A DNA stretch of 64,000 nucleotides from Stichopus chloronotus (taxonomy: Eukaryota; Echinodermata; Holothuroidea; Aspidochirotida; Stichopodidae). The position numbers were made by a program, and so were the translations under genes. The stretch is from positions 2,198,501 through 2,262,500 of the forward strand of contig CM037845.1 in the NCBI GenBank assembly GCA_021234535.1. The letters run 5' to 3'. Below, one piece after another: positions 1-13,764 of this stretch (position 1 is the first letter of the stretch; each line of letters opens with the position of its first letter). The notes beneath the pieces are model-generated. The model was not told the DNA's origin and ran no database searches. It was given only the letters and a program-made list of their open reading frames with translations.

Positions 1-1659
1 CTTTTCCCGAGGATGAACTGTTCACGCGTGGAAGTACATTATCTAATGGTTTTGTGCTACCTTAAAGGCAGGAACGAGGGGAGACGTGCCCCCTCCATTT
101 TTGTAGCCTCTTGAATCAACCTGAAATTGATGTAATTGACAAGCAATCCGTAAAGTTGTTCCACATTGTAAAAAAAAAAAAAAAAATGGGAAATTCGTCA
201 TGCAAACCTGCTTCTGATTTTAATTCTGTTGTACACAACAACAACAATGCGAACTTTAATTTCTTAAAAGTCAACTCACGTGACTGTTTCCAAGTTCGAC
301 AACAAATGTTTTTATTCACAAACTTGAAAAAAAAAAAAAAACATCCGAAGACTTAAATGTAACCAATTGTACATTTGACTATGATTTACAACTGTTGAAT
401 ATTCATTTGCCACAAGCAAGTCATTTCTAGGGCTACTCTCAGAGTAAGCTGATGGAGATGCCTTTTCTAAACCTAACTCTACTGATAATCTTTAAAGAGA
501 TGTATTGTATTGTGGTTAGTTCCAGCAAAATAAGAAAAAAAAATAAGAAAAAAACTCTCATGTATCACAGAGCTATTACGTAATAGTTCCATACACATGT
601 GAACTAGGATCAGGTCACTTTCGTAGACGATCAAATGTAATCAGTAGTGTGTCATATATAGAGGAGCGTATCATAACCATGACGATATAGTGCATCTTAT
701 CAGAATGTTCGATTTGTATTAAAATCATGTCTCGAGAAGACTCATGCTGCATGATAAAATACAATGTGATAACCAGACATACCGTCATGGTTAGTTTACG
801 TTCTCTCGAGAAGAGCGTAACAAGTATGATATCATGTGAGGATTGGGTGAACTGTGAAGCGCATTATGCAGTGAATGAAGTGGGTGGTGTTATGGTGAAG
901 TTCCGGAGGGGTTTTGCTAGGGTTGGTGTGGGTCTGGTTACGATGGTGTGATACAGCTAAGCCACGAAGAAATGCACCTTATGATATTCTCTGATTATTG
1001 TGAATATTCAGTCATTATTACTTTCATACCGAGTACTTTTTGTAATTTCATCTTTTCATTTTGATTTCAGCTTTTAGAGTGATGCTCACATGTTGTTCAG
1101 ATACAATTGTCGACACCCACACTCTTCATAAATCTTCATAATTGTATCAGTCGCCGTATGCCTGGAGGGGCGTGGTATGACGGCGGGGGGGGGGGGGGCG
1201 CAGTATGTCCCGAGGGATGCGGTGGACGCAGTGAATGGACTGGACGGAGGAAGTTGAAAGATGACTGGGTGACGAGGTAGTGGAATAAAGGGTTGGGGGG
1301 GGGGTGCATGTGGTTGTGGCTGGGAGGGCAGTTACCTTTAGAACAAAGGACGGGCCTGACGATGCCTATAGGTATATCTTTATGATAAACCTATAATTCG
1401 TTTCATCTTGTTATCTAATTTGCTATTAATTCCTTAAAAACCAGTTGTTCGTAGTTGATCGTAATATCTCAATTGTTGTACTTAATTTATAGTCCGCTTT
1501 CAACCCATTTTCTGTTCTACTTGGTTGACAATCTAGATTGTCATGCCCACCGACAGGGAGTGGAGGGTGTGTGTGTGGGTCGGGTAGAGATGTCGTGGAA
1601 ACCTGGGCAATGTGGACCTGACATATGTATTGCTATTATTCATAGTTTGATTAATTTTT

Positions 1660-1990
1660 TGTTAATTGAGAAATTGCAGACATGAGATCTATATTTCAAG
1701 GCTGGGTACATGCAGCTTAAAACATCAGGGATGGGCCGTTTTCGGCAATCTGGAAGATGGAGGGGGAGGGGAAGGAGTTGTGAGTTTTTTTGCACGCTCC
1801 GCGCCATCTGATGGTGACGCTCCGCTTAGATAATCCTGCCTCCACTCAGTTTCCCCCCCCCCCCCTTTCAATTTTGTTTTCTTTCCTTCTCCTCTGAATG
1901 ATATGTATGTCGTGACTTGGTTGTGAAGAGCCCGTGCTCGTCCCTTACCCACGGCCAGATTGGCTCTCGCCGGCCCTGTTGACTGGTAGG
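1660..1990 (+). repeat. Dispersed repeat family, copy A
   Basis: It starts with AAATTGCAGACATGAGAT, continues through TTTCAAGGCTGGGTACATGCA and a purine-rich segment, then GCACGCTCCGCGCC, ATGGTGACGCTCCGCTTAGA (1811-1830) and a C-rich tail. The order of blocks matches copies C and D (plus strand) and the reverse complement of copy B. No coding capacity is visible, so it looks like a non-autonomous or decayed mobile element. Confidence 0.75.
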
Positions 1991-3013
1991 TTTACATGTT
2001 GCTATATGTTCTAATCTGTAGTGTATTTTTGCGTCTGTTTGGGGATTTCCTCCGAGGAAGCTTGCGAACTATGTTAGTAATCTGAGGTTGATGAGTGTAT
2101 ATTTTTTTTGTCAAAGCAATGACTTTAGACATAGGCCTATCTCGTATCGTAACTTTTAATTAAGAGCTTATCTGGTTTCTCCTATAACAACGTTTGACAT
2201 TGTACACAGCATTCACCACGCAGAGTCGGCTTACAAAGTGAAATGCATGATGGGAGTTAGACGCACAGGGTTTGGCGAAAAAGGGTAAATTGTGCGGAAA
2301 ATGAGCATAAAACAGAACCGAACCAGTTACAAAGGAGGTTCTGATGGCTGGTTTTGTACCTGATGCTACAGATGTGAAGCAACAGGTTCCATGAATGGAT
2401 GTTGTAAACAGAAAAAGAACTGACTGTGTCATAAGTATATTAACCGAAGGTGGTGAAGTAATCATGAAAACCTCTGAGGTACGAAAGTCTACCCCGAAGA
2501 GTGATTCTAGCGGTCACCATGACAATGTCCTCATCTTTGGTTTATGATCTAAATTACATCTAAAGGAACGAAGGACAGTGAAAAAGTGAGACGTTGAAAT
2601 CCTTAAGATGACTAAAAGGGGTGATGTATCGTCACTCCCATGGCATATTTTTATTACACGAAACTTTCCGTTTTCGTATGAAAAGTTTCATGAAGAGCGA
2701 GCGTTCTTATTTTTCAAAACAAAGTGAAACTTCGGATATTGGATGAATGTGTGTTATTTGATAGTCATGTATGGTTTGGGGAGAAAAGAGAACCTAAAGA
2801 TGAGTAAAAGGTGGTTGGATGGGACGCTCCACAATTCGCACCGTCCTCTGTTGTTGTTTATTCATTTTCAAGATGCTGCTCCCTTCCCAAACTGAGATGA
2901 AGTCCGTTCCTCACCCATGGTTGCTACCCCCCCTCATTGATCGCTATGGTGCGCATTCTTATGGAATGTGTTGTGCTGTCTAAACAACGATGTCGGCAAA
3001 TCATTTTTGAGAC

Positions 3014-3030
3014 GGGGGGGGGGGGGGGGG
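3014..3030. repeat. Poly(G) tract, 17 bases
   Basis: The longest G run noticed. Other runs of at least 12 G or C lie at 1185-1198, 17997-18008, 20094-20106, 37858-37871, 47825-47841 and 61567-61579. Confidence 0.95.
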
Positions 3031-5437
3031 AATGTGATGAGAATGTTAAAGGAGCATGCACCGATGACCAATATGCGACAAAGTGACCCCAGTATTTGAG
3101 AGAAAAACAGTAATTTTGTTTTAATTTTTCTCATGTTAACGTCTCATAAATAATATTCATGAGCATGCATGTGATCTATGCCTCTCATTAGCTTTGCAGA
3201 TGGAATGTTTTGGTTAAAGATTATCAATGTTTAAATGCATGATGTAAAGTACATATTCATGACCTTTAACCAATTAATATTCCATGTTCAAGCTATGGGA
3301 GAGATATAAAACACATACTCATGATTTATTTTCCATGGGAGATCAACAATGATGAGAAAAATAAAAAATAACGTTTTTTTTCCTCTACTGGGGTACTTTC
3401 AAACTGGATTTTTCATTGCCTGATTATTTGTGCCACCAATCTTGCCAAGGGAAAATACAGTTACCCAGACTGACTTAGTATAACTCCATATTCCAACTTA
3501 AGTGTTAGCTTTCATTATATGATATCATTTTTGTTGTTGAATTGCAAAATATTGCAGCATAAGAACTTGCTTATTCAGTGGCTGATTTTCAGCAACATCA
3601 TGAAAAATACATGTAAGAGAACTGCAAGGTTTTGATGATTTTTCAAACTTAAGTAGGGACGACGGCTTATTCCCTTTAAGGAGATACTTATACCAGATTG
3701 GAAGAAAACGCAAAAATATTTATGTAACTAGATTCTTATCGGGACGTCGTTCTGGGAGGTGTCTAGGCAAAGGGGCTACCATACCTTTGAAAATTTCTCT
3801 GAAAAAGGGTCTACTAGAGGCAAAAAAAAAATTGCTATAGCATAGCAGCAAAATTAAACCACACTGACCTAATCGAGTGCAACTCTTGAATTGGGTAGAA
3901 TAATGGACAAGCTAGACACATAGAGCTGTAAACGCTTTATCGAAGGATGTGTAAATAAATGCATGAACATATTCTATGACCAGTGATTTATGGGTGAGTT
4001 TAGCCGGGTGAGGAATATGAACTTCTGAATTGTTTTTGGACAGGGGATACTTCAACTAGTTCATTTGACTAACCTTCTTCATATAAGTAATCACGGAGTA
4101 CTGTAAAATTAATGGTAGTTGAAATAAGTTCATCAGTATCTATATCGACATCATCTCTCTACGTTATTTTTTTTTTTTCTGTCATTTATGATCTCGGGAA
4201 AGCTTCCTTCTACAACCACTGAAGGGAAACAGCTCCTGGCATTCGTTTGAAACTCACTTAGATGTCTCTCCCCCCCTCCCTTATTCCCCTCCTAAGTGAG
4301 CAAATATAATTACACGGATTTGCTGTGTGCAATTTCCCCAACGTTTGCTTTATGATATCCCAAATACCTCTTTGTGTTCATTGTATATTCGGTAAGTACA
4401 TAGTCCCCCCCCCCCAAGTTTCTTACTGCAGGTTGCGTCACCCTATTCTGAGCTAAGTAATTACTTAAATCAGGAAATCGTCTTTGGTTAATTGTCAGTT
4501 GGCCACCGTCCCACTTTGCAGAAGTCTCTGACAATTGTACGTCTAAAAGATATATTACCTTTGTACAGATCAAAGAAAGGACAGAGTTTTAGGGGAGACT
4601 TGTACGCTTGTTTGTGAATAGCATTTATACTTTATCAGTTAAAACCGGTCAGTAAGGTTTTCCTGTTTCCTGCCCACAAAACTAAAAAAAAGGGGATAAA
4701 GTCTAAACGTTTTTCTACAATGTTAACTGTCTCGTTATATTTTAATCCTTAAAAGACGTCTCATTCTACCATCCAATTAATTACATTCACCAACTGAAAG
4801 GACGTTCACTACATGGCAGTGGGTTCCACTGTTCAAAAAAGGTTCTCTTCAAATTTCCCATGGGGAATTACGTCATCTGCTGCACGCTTGCTTCTTTTTG
4901 TCTCTACACACTCTGCCTTTCAACTGTTTTGCACTCTGGGCTAGCCAAGTAAGGGCCCTTGCTTGTAACATGTGTCGCGTGCCTACAATCCCAGAACAAT
5001 GGGATGAAGACCCCGTTAGGAGGGGCTGGAGATTAGGTATGAGATGGATAGAGAACAAAGAGAATAAAAGAGGACAATAGTTTGTCGGAGAGCTGAATAG
5101 GTAAAAACAGACTAAAGAGAAGTAAAGAAATTATAGCAAGATACATGATACACAGATGGAGCTAAATGGAGAGGATATTTCAAATAGGCCTAACAGGAGT
5201 ACACAAAGAAATTCATCAAGTACAGTTAGTCTGCAGATACACTTCATAAAGTCTGTGGGAGAGCTAGTGGTAGTCTTAAAAAACATTTCTATTAAAAGGT
5301 TTCGTCATCAATGTTTAATGATATGAAAATATTCATACATACATGTTTTCACTCGAGTGAGGATAACATTCATTTTTACATGTGTAACCAAAGTGTACTA
5401 GAAGATCACGGAGAGGTAAACGACTCCGCTGGAAAGG

Positions 5438-5485
5438 GTGTGTGTGTGTTTGTATGTGTGTGTGGGTGTGTGCGTGTGTGCGTGG
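5438..5485. repeat. (TG)n-rich microsatellite
   Basis: An interrupted TG tract (with GTATG, GGG and GCG interruptions). It creates spurious Val/Cys-rich and His/Thr-rich open frames on the two strands. Confidence 0.9.
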
Positions 5486-8230
5486 ATGATATTGTGGGTG
5501 AGTGTGGACTCATTTACCGGGGGGAGTACGGTTGACGATGAGTTTGGTATGACCTCAAGGCTTACCAGACACCAATGTGTACATTTTAAGAATGAAATAC
5601 ATATATACAATGTGGAGTTAGTTGAACATACAGTGGCCGTTCAAGTCACCCCTCCTCCTCAGGCACCATAAGTTGGCTTACAAGACGGTAGCACAATTAC
5701 CCACCCCCCCCCCACACACTCATTTGTATGTTTAAGATGTAGCTATATCACACCATGGAGCTATTAGACACACATGCCGCAGACCCGACACTCAGTGTGC
5801 AAAACAAAAAGTAGATCACATTGCAGACATGTTCTCCTATCCAGCAAATCTGAAGGAGGGTTCTTTTTATTAAAAAGTATTCAAATCATGGAGAATGCTC
5901 CCAGCCATTTTGCCCTTGACATGAAAAGTGTCGAAATTACCATATGTTTTTCATTCAGCTTAAATAAAAAGAGAGTACTTATTGCAATAATCATTAGTTT
6001 GTGATATTTGTGTATTTTAAAATATATATTTGTGTATTTTTTTAAACTCTATCAAACAAAATCGCTGCTCTTACATAAGGATTATTAATTTTTTTCTATG
6101 CACCGTTAGGTCTATTTAGCTATAGTGCTTCCCTCGCTGGAGAAACGTTTTTAATTGTGACGTCACAGAAGCTGAAAATTGTTTTAGCAAATCAACGATG
6201 TACACAGTGAAGGTGTATGACATATCACCTTGTGTGATTTTTCCATTACAGTTTGTTTTCAATTTCTTAACACCTTTAAGGTAGTTAGGATGCTTGTACC
6301 CTTCCTCCATATCGGCAGATGATGCATTTTTAATGACCTTTCGCCCACTTACCCCGAACGATTTTTGTCAATCTTTCTTCCAAAAGTGCGCTGCGCTCCC
6401 AGGAAATTATTCATATGGCCCGCATCAGGCTTAGCGCCGGCGGGATGCAGAAATGATATAGAGAAACAGGAAACATTGTTTGTGAAACCAAGAGGAAAGA
6501 GATTAAGAAGAAGGAAGAAAATTGCCTGCCGTATTATGGAAGTAATTTACATGTTGTGCATCACCCCGGGACACAACGCCCGATGATCTGGTAAGTTTAG
6601 ACCGAATTTATGGCCATATCCTGCAGGCTCCGTTAGGCTAGGTCATTTAAGCCGAGTGACATATTTTTCGTGTCTCTTAGTTTTGTGACAAGTTAAGTTC
6701 CAGCGGGCTATTTATTTCCCCTCTCTCATTTTGTATTTCTTAACTTTCTTCCTTTCCCTCTTCACTCTTTGCTTTGTTCTCTTTTTTTTCTTTCTGTTAT
6801 TTTACTTCTCTCTTTTAGCTTTTCTTTTGTTTTTTCCTTGCATGTCGAGATTTCCACTGGAGAACAAGGCATCTCAAATCTTCCTGCTCGGCTTTTGCTG
6901 GTTGGTGTATTTCAGTGAACTGAACTAGATGTAGCCGTATGATTAAGCGGCAGGCTTAAGTCATTAACACCAGCTATTGCTTTATCGGGGGGTTCTCAGC
7001 GACATTTTACCCCCTCTGTACCTCACCTATAATGAGTCGAGTGAAAATCAGTGTGTAGTTAATTACACAGTTATGTATAATATACCCATAACAGCGATTA
7101 ATATTCTCTATAAGATCTGGTAATAATCGCCTGCTTAGGAGTCTCTCCTATCATTTTTCTTCGAATGCGAACTTCCGATCGCTGTATGCTCGCCCGTCAA
7201 GACGGGCTTCAAATTTTCTCACGGATCCATCCGTCACCGAAAATTCGTGTTCGATTTAAACAAAACTTAAAGATGTTTATTGATTTATGGCTAATATCAC
7301 GAGTTACTCATATATCCGTTGAACCGAACACTTCTCTCTCATTCATTTATTGCCAAGAATGTAAGCAAAGTTTCTTCACTGTCATTTGGTTACCCATAGA
7401 ATATAGAATATAACCTGCTTGATATCGTCTCTGTGGTACCCTTATCGAACAAAATATTGACTGTTCCATGTTCACTTACCCCTTTCATCAGGCTTCTTCA
7501 AAGTTTCTGAAAGTTTTAATTATTGAAGTCCGTTGTGAATGTAACTGGGAAAAAAAGAGAGAGGATAAAATATTGGGTGAGTGAGTTAGTATCACCTTCA
7601 TATGGCCCCATCCGTGTCAACTTTAGTACCATCATGAAGGTATTAACAATCTTTCACGAGGCCCAAAGTGAAGGAAAAGTAGGAGAAAAAAGGAAGAAAA
7701 GAAATCATGGTACATTGTGGACAAATATTAAGGGCAGTAAACTTTGAAAGCAATACTGTTTGGGAGAAAATGATAAACTGAACATTAAATGTAAATTCAT
7801 GATAACTGACATGTTCCTTTCAATTTTTGCCATTATTGTCGATTTTGTTCAAATTAAATGTAATCCATGTACATATTATTATTTTGACGTATGGTGTCAG
7901 TAGAGCCTAACCGTAGCAAGGACACGTCTTTTACACTATACCTTGAAGAAATAGCTGTTAGCGTTAAATCAACAAATGCTGGAAGACTCAAGTTACTGTA
8001 GGACCAAGCTAAGACTAACCAGGTTTTGTATTTCTAGCAGAAAACCGAGTTAAGTTCAAAACTTTACAAAGATGGTTATTGTTTTTACAATAACTTAATT
8101 CTGGCTTTTTGTAATAATCCCTAATAAGTATAGAATAAAGTAAAGAATAAATTAAAAAAAGACAAGAGGACAAAGACAAGTGAGACATTGTAAATCACAT
8201 TACAATAACTCACAATTTCAAATAAATTGT

Positions 8231-8276
8231 GTATATATATATATATATATATATATGCATATATGTGTGTGTGTTT
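8231..8276. repeat. (TA)n(TG)n compound microsatellite
   Basis: A TA tract passes through GCATATA into a TG tract. Nothing coding is associated with it. Confidence 0.9.
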
Positions 8277-11200
8277 GATGTGTCAGTGTGTGTGCTTCTG
8301 CAATGTTCCCATTCTGCCACAAAGCAATTGCATATACAATTGAGGTAGATTGGCACTTCAGCAACATTCTTCTGACGCACAACAAGTAGGTTCAGTGAAT
8401 ACATAAAAGCGTCCAAAAACGTGCAACACGTCCCATGGCGTTGCTGTTGATATAGTTGTGTAGCTAACTGAAGTCCACTAACGAAGGTTAGGTTAACTCA
8501 GTCCATCATTGGAGCAACCAACACCTGGACACAGACGTTCTGAACACATTTCTCCCATTTTTTTCTTTTTGAATTACAGAAAAGGATCACCTTTGTTTTT
8601 CTCCTTTTATTAACTCTGGACCGTCACAATTGAAGGACCCCATGTCGTACTAGAAAACTACGGTACGTAGTAACTTTTTTGAATTAATATAACATCTTCA
8701 GGAATTGTAAAATCTGTCTTTACGGCTTATGCTTGTACGCGAATACTTTGATGATTCCGTTCAACGCGTTGAATAGCCGCTGTAATTAAGTGTGTTAGAC
8801 TGAGATTTCCAGCCGTTTCTATTTCCATCCACTCAGCACTGTTAAAACTTGTCGAAGGAGAACAGACAAAATTCGTGACTGTAGACACTAGAGAAATTTT
8901 TTTTCTAACAATTTAAACGTCAGTTACTTCTTCAAGATGTCCTACACTTATCAAAGAAAATCGACAAGATTCTTCAAAGTGCCTTTTGTTTCTCAGTAAT
9001 TTGTCTTGTATTTCTCCCTTTTATATTTTCCCCCTCTCTATCTTCTGTTCGGAATCTGCCACGTTGTCACCAGAACTGTTGAATGCGGGTCTCTTAGCCC
9101 TCGCTCTTTTTTCTATCGTTAACTATAGTTTTTCACTGTCTTCCTTTTGTCATCTTAGAAATAAAAAAAAAGGAGAAAGCTGGAGAGACACCAGAGAACG
9201 GTCAATACTATAGAGTATCAAAATTCCGTTTTGTTCCCCCTTTTGTGTTTTTTACTTCAGACTTTTTTCATCAACCGTTTTTTCGCTGTTCTTTTCTTTC
9301 TTTTTCTTTCTTTCATTCATTTCTCTCTCTCTCTTTTTTTTTTCTCTTCTTCTTCCTCTGCCGTGTTTTTGAGTGTTAAGTTTTTCAAACTTACACTGGC
9401 TTGACAGTTTAATCGATACGCCCTATCAGGACAACGCTCAACTTTCGTAGGATAGGCTGGGTGTTGAGTTACCGGAGCGAGCCATATGATCTGTCCACGA
9501 ACAGATGGGTGGCAAAAACTGGGAAATGTGTCTACAACTGTAGGAAACAGAAGAAGACTAAAATACACCCAAACCCTACTTAGCCTTCACGGTCTCATCG
9601 AGATTCTTGGACCAGAGGATCTTCTGTGGAAAATTTCAAGAAATATTTTAAGTAGAAAACGATAACTAGAAGATAAATAAATATTATGTTATATACAATT
9701 GTATTTGTCATATAATCAAAGTAACCAATTTATAAAAAGCACAAATATCATGATTAAGTTATTCATTTATAAAGAAGAGTCATTGCGCTAAACGAACTCC
9801 GAGAAATATGATACACTTTAATCAAGAATATTTATCCTCTGTTTAGTTTCGAATCAGGATTTATATCTTTCAAGAAGGTGACTGGCCTCCTTTCAAATAA
9901 AATGTGCCAGTGGTTTTTGGATAAAGTTGCTAAGTTTTGTGAAAACTGTAAATACATAAACTTATTTTGTTACAATTTGTATGACCCTGATGATACTCAT
10001 GTGAGCACGCTGGTGAGGATGAAAACGAGTAAAAGAATAAGATGAAAAGAACCGGTCAGAAATAAGAGAAAACTAGGCTACTTTATCCGTCATCTGAAAT
10101 ATGGTACAGAGATAACAAAGGAAGGATAATTAAGAGAGATATGATCTGTTACAGTTTCTCTGGTCAGCTCTTACAAATGAAATCCTCGTTGTTGTCCTTA
10201 TTTTTGTTGTTTATTCTTTCACGTTGATTGAGCAATTCCAATAAAAAGTGTTCGATATGTACAAACTTCTTTTGGTAGCAGTATAACATTGTAAATCAAT
10301 GTTCAATAAGTTGTGTAAATATTGTGTTATACTAACCTCGGTCATATCAGTAGAAACAAAATTTTATACATATTTATGGATATATCGACTAAGACTAATT
10401 TCAGTATGAAAACAAGTTGTTACGTATTTACTGAAATAGAGGTTGGAAAATGCAAAAAGAGGGGTGGGGGTGGGGTAAACTGACTTCACTAACTGACAGA
10501 ATCGTTTCGAAAACTGGAAGAAAATCTTCCACATTTCACAAAGAGGACTAACGTTTCGACACTTTTTAAACATAACCGTTTTCTTAGTTTATAATTACAG
10601 ATTCAGACCACTACTTTAAAAAAAAAACTTGGACAAGTTTACATAGAGCCTTATTCTGCCTCACATTTTCATCAGAGAAATCGTCGTTTTTTATGATTTC
10701 CCAGGTACAGTAAGGGGAAGCTTGGTAGGGTGATATGATGTGATTGTAATAACAGTGGAGAAAGAAACTAGGACATGACTGGGGATGAAATCCAGAGAAA
10801 TTCGTGGGGCAGATTCGAGTAAAATAATAAAAAAACAAAAATAATAAAAAATATTCAAGGAAAAACAATACGATGAAGAATACTTCCTTTCAAGATAACT
10901 CCATCATTTCTTTCTTGTTCCTTCGTAAGTTTGTTTTTGTTTGTTCTTGTTTTTGTGGGACTTGTATTGTATACGGGAGACCAGTCAATCAGGAAAAGGA
11001 GAGGTCTCCTCTGTGGGACCAATGATCATACTCAACTAGGGTTCAGTACACATCATTAGAAAGATTGATTATTCATCAGTGACGTCAGAGTAGGACAAGG
11101 ATCGTATCCAATCACATGAGGATGAAAGCCAACTTATTTGTTCCATTAAAATTCTATACTTCAGCTATATTAGGATGCCGATTTCTACGTATGTTTCTTA

Positions 11201-12591
11201 AATGATAGACTACATCTGTAAACCCTTTTCCCTTGTCAATTATCATGGTTTCTAAAGTGAAAGCTGACCTTTGGGCGCCCTCATCATTTGGGGGGTTGAT
11301 TAAAAATAATAAACTAAAAGCCAAATAGAACCGCAAAATTAAGGGTACCATTTAGCAAGAGAGAACAGAAAAGTTTTGCGTTGCTTTCATCTGAATTCAT
11401 TCCGGGATGTTTCCAATAGTTATGAGGCTAGGGGAAAACTAAGTTCGCAGGGACAAACAAACGGACACACCCACGCGCATTGATAGGCCCAAGGGCAAGC
11501 GCACACACTTAGTTAGCGTAACTCCATACAGTTAATCAAGTGTGTCAGTATTCTTATAAAACCAATAAATCATTGAACTAAATAAAACTTTTATCTTTAG
11601 CTTTTCTGTAGCGTCGAAACATGTTTTTTTTTTTGCTGTGTTGTCTGTATTTCCCCTAAAGTTGGGCTCATATTGAACTGATCCCCCAGCGAACATATTT
11701 AGTGCATAGGCCGTAGATATATTTGAGTTTTTAGCAAAATTGTGACAAAACTCAATGAAACTTGTATCTGATTAGTCTTCATCTCACTAATTCAAACAAA
11801 CTTGATATTATACCACCATAGCATTATACTCCTTCAATGACAAAGATTTATTCGAATTACAATTTCGAAGTTACCTTCCATCTGTGAAAACAAAAAATGT
11901 AAACTAAATGTGATACTGGTAACTTTAAACAAGACATTGATATTATCATGTTTGAATTTCATGTTTGAAATTGAGGTTTTAAAATTCGATGATTTTCTCT
12001 TTTCTTCGGTTCTTAGCAAAATACCTTAAATTTCAATATCCCTACAAGAAAAAAAAAGCTGAAAGCAACGCAGCAAGAACAATTTTCAGGAGATGTCGTT
12101 CGGTGTCTATTTCTAAGAAGAACATGAAATCATTCTACTACTGTGTCAGGAGGAGTCCTTTGGAACAATCTTATACACTAAGGAAAGCCTTTAAGTGTTG
12201 AGAACATAGATTTATGTGTAACAAATTCGTCAATAGCTTATTTTACTTTACAACAAATTGTAACCAGTATTGATCATTTGATCATTGAAACTTTTCGAAT
12301 CACTTAAGTGAACTTTTTCTTCAAACAATTCGTGTTGTACATTAAAATTTACAGCATCATAAGACGCCGAACTTCCAACCGGTTTGAAATAAGTTACACA
12401 ATTTTCTGTTGTTGGTGTTCTTGTTATTATAAATTGCCGTTAATGCTACCCAAAAAACAATTCACTCATCTGAACTGAATTGAAGTCATGACGATGTAAA
12501 GGAAGATCTAGAGTTTATGAGGATTGACATTCAAACGTTAAATTGTTGTTGTCGTGTTAACTAACAACCAGTAATTTTAATTAGTATTATT

Positions 12592-13165
12592 AAACAATGG
12601 GAGTTAATTCGACCAATATAGGAGAAGCATGCACGGGAAGAAGCACATTAGTGAAGGGGTGTGTGTGTGGGGGGGGGGTGGGGTGATCAAAGCATGGCAG
12701 TTTATCCTGACGTAGATGGCAGTCGGGGGGGGGGACAGTAGGGAAGAAAGTGGGGATAATAGACCGATCCATTGCAGTAGGAGCAGTAGGGAAGGTGGGG
12801 GACATGGGGGGTGGAGATGGAACGATGGTAGTTTATCCTATTAGTAAACGGCTGAAGGAATAATGAATTAATGGCAGTTAATCCTTCTAGTATAGGGCGG
12901 GGGGGGGGGGAAGGGGAATTAATGGACTAAAATTAATCTTCCCAATAGGTGGCAAGAGGGAGAGTATGATTAACTGACCAATACGTGCAACAGGCAGGGG
13001 AGGGGAGGGGAGGTGATTAATGGTGGTAGTTCAATAGATAACCGTGTGGGAAGGGGATATGATTGACAGTGGAGTCAACCACTTGGCAGCAGTAGGGAGA
13101 GGGGGGCACTAGGGATGGGGCAGTAGCGGTGGGGCAGTACGGAGGGGACAGTATTGAAGGTAAGC
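12592..13165. repeat. Degenerate G-rich minisatellite
   Basis: About seven to nine diverged units of roughly 45-75 bases recur. Each has a head resembling TTAATGGCAGTTAATCC, then a short A/T-mixed middle such as TAGTATAGG, then a G-rich tail (GGGGAGGGG-like). Clear heads occur near 12595, 12693, 12823, 12869 and 12919. The last 100 bases degenerate into short repeats of GCAGTAGGG and GGGGCAGTA type. G tracts in most units could form quadruplexes. No open frame in it looks like protein. Confidence 0.7.
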
Positions 13166-13745
13166 ATGAGTGCTTAATTATGGACACATTTTGTGACAGT
13201 AGTGGAAAATGTAAATCATCAAATTGGTGTTTTACATTTGCCTTTAAACATGTAGGCACACTAAATGTTTGTTAGAACTACTGAAGTTGATTTGTCTCAT
13301 TTTGACCATCGGATGTCAGCAAGCATCTGGTTCCACTGTCAGCCTATTCGGCAGTTGACTCTTACATCTGTGTCTGGTAAGTAGGTTCTCATCCAATTTT
13401 TACAACAAAAAAAAAGTGACAATGAAAAGGAGTTGAGTTCTCTGAGAGGCAAACTTCTCTTTACGAAGATCAATTGTTAAAATAACAGACAAGCGGTTTC
13501 CTGCAAGCACAATTTGTTGTCGATTATTTCGACGTGACATGCATACGAATATATTTCTACTTCTTGTGACAATGAGAAACCTTTCTCTTTTATAGATTAA
13601 TAATTTGACCTTGGATGATATTTGTTAGATCTCATATTTGACAACGAAAACATTTCTCAACTCTGGAGAGTTGTCAGAAAAGCCGTAATCAAGTTGTATC
13701 ACACTTGGCATTTTGTTTTCCCTCGTTGGAAATTCATCAGTCCGT

Positions 13746-13764
13746 CACGTGACCCGTGACGTCA
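13746..13764. promoter_or_regulatory. E-box CACGTG next to full CRE TGACGTCA
   Basis: CACGTG (13746-13751) and TGACGTCA (13757-13764) are both perfect palindromes only five bases apart. They are canonical bHLH-type and CREB/ATF-type sites. The surrounding 13.6-14.3 kb holds no gene. The nearest recognised promoter is 17 kb away, so any target is unknown. Confidence 0.3.

Larger units (their letters stand above)
1..12591. other. Upstream intergenic DNA, no gene seen
   Basis: AT-rich sequence with stops in all frames at ordinary spacing. It contains repeat copy A, several microsatellites, G runs at 1185 and 3014, and scattered perfect CREs (6158, 11080). No open frame carries a recognisable domain, and none has convincing splice context. 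A small GC-richer patch at 6385-6595 ends in a donor-like CTGGTAAGTTT and could be an unrecognised non-coding exon. Confidence 0.6.
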
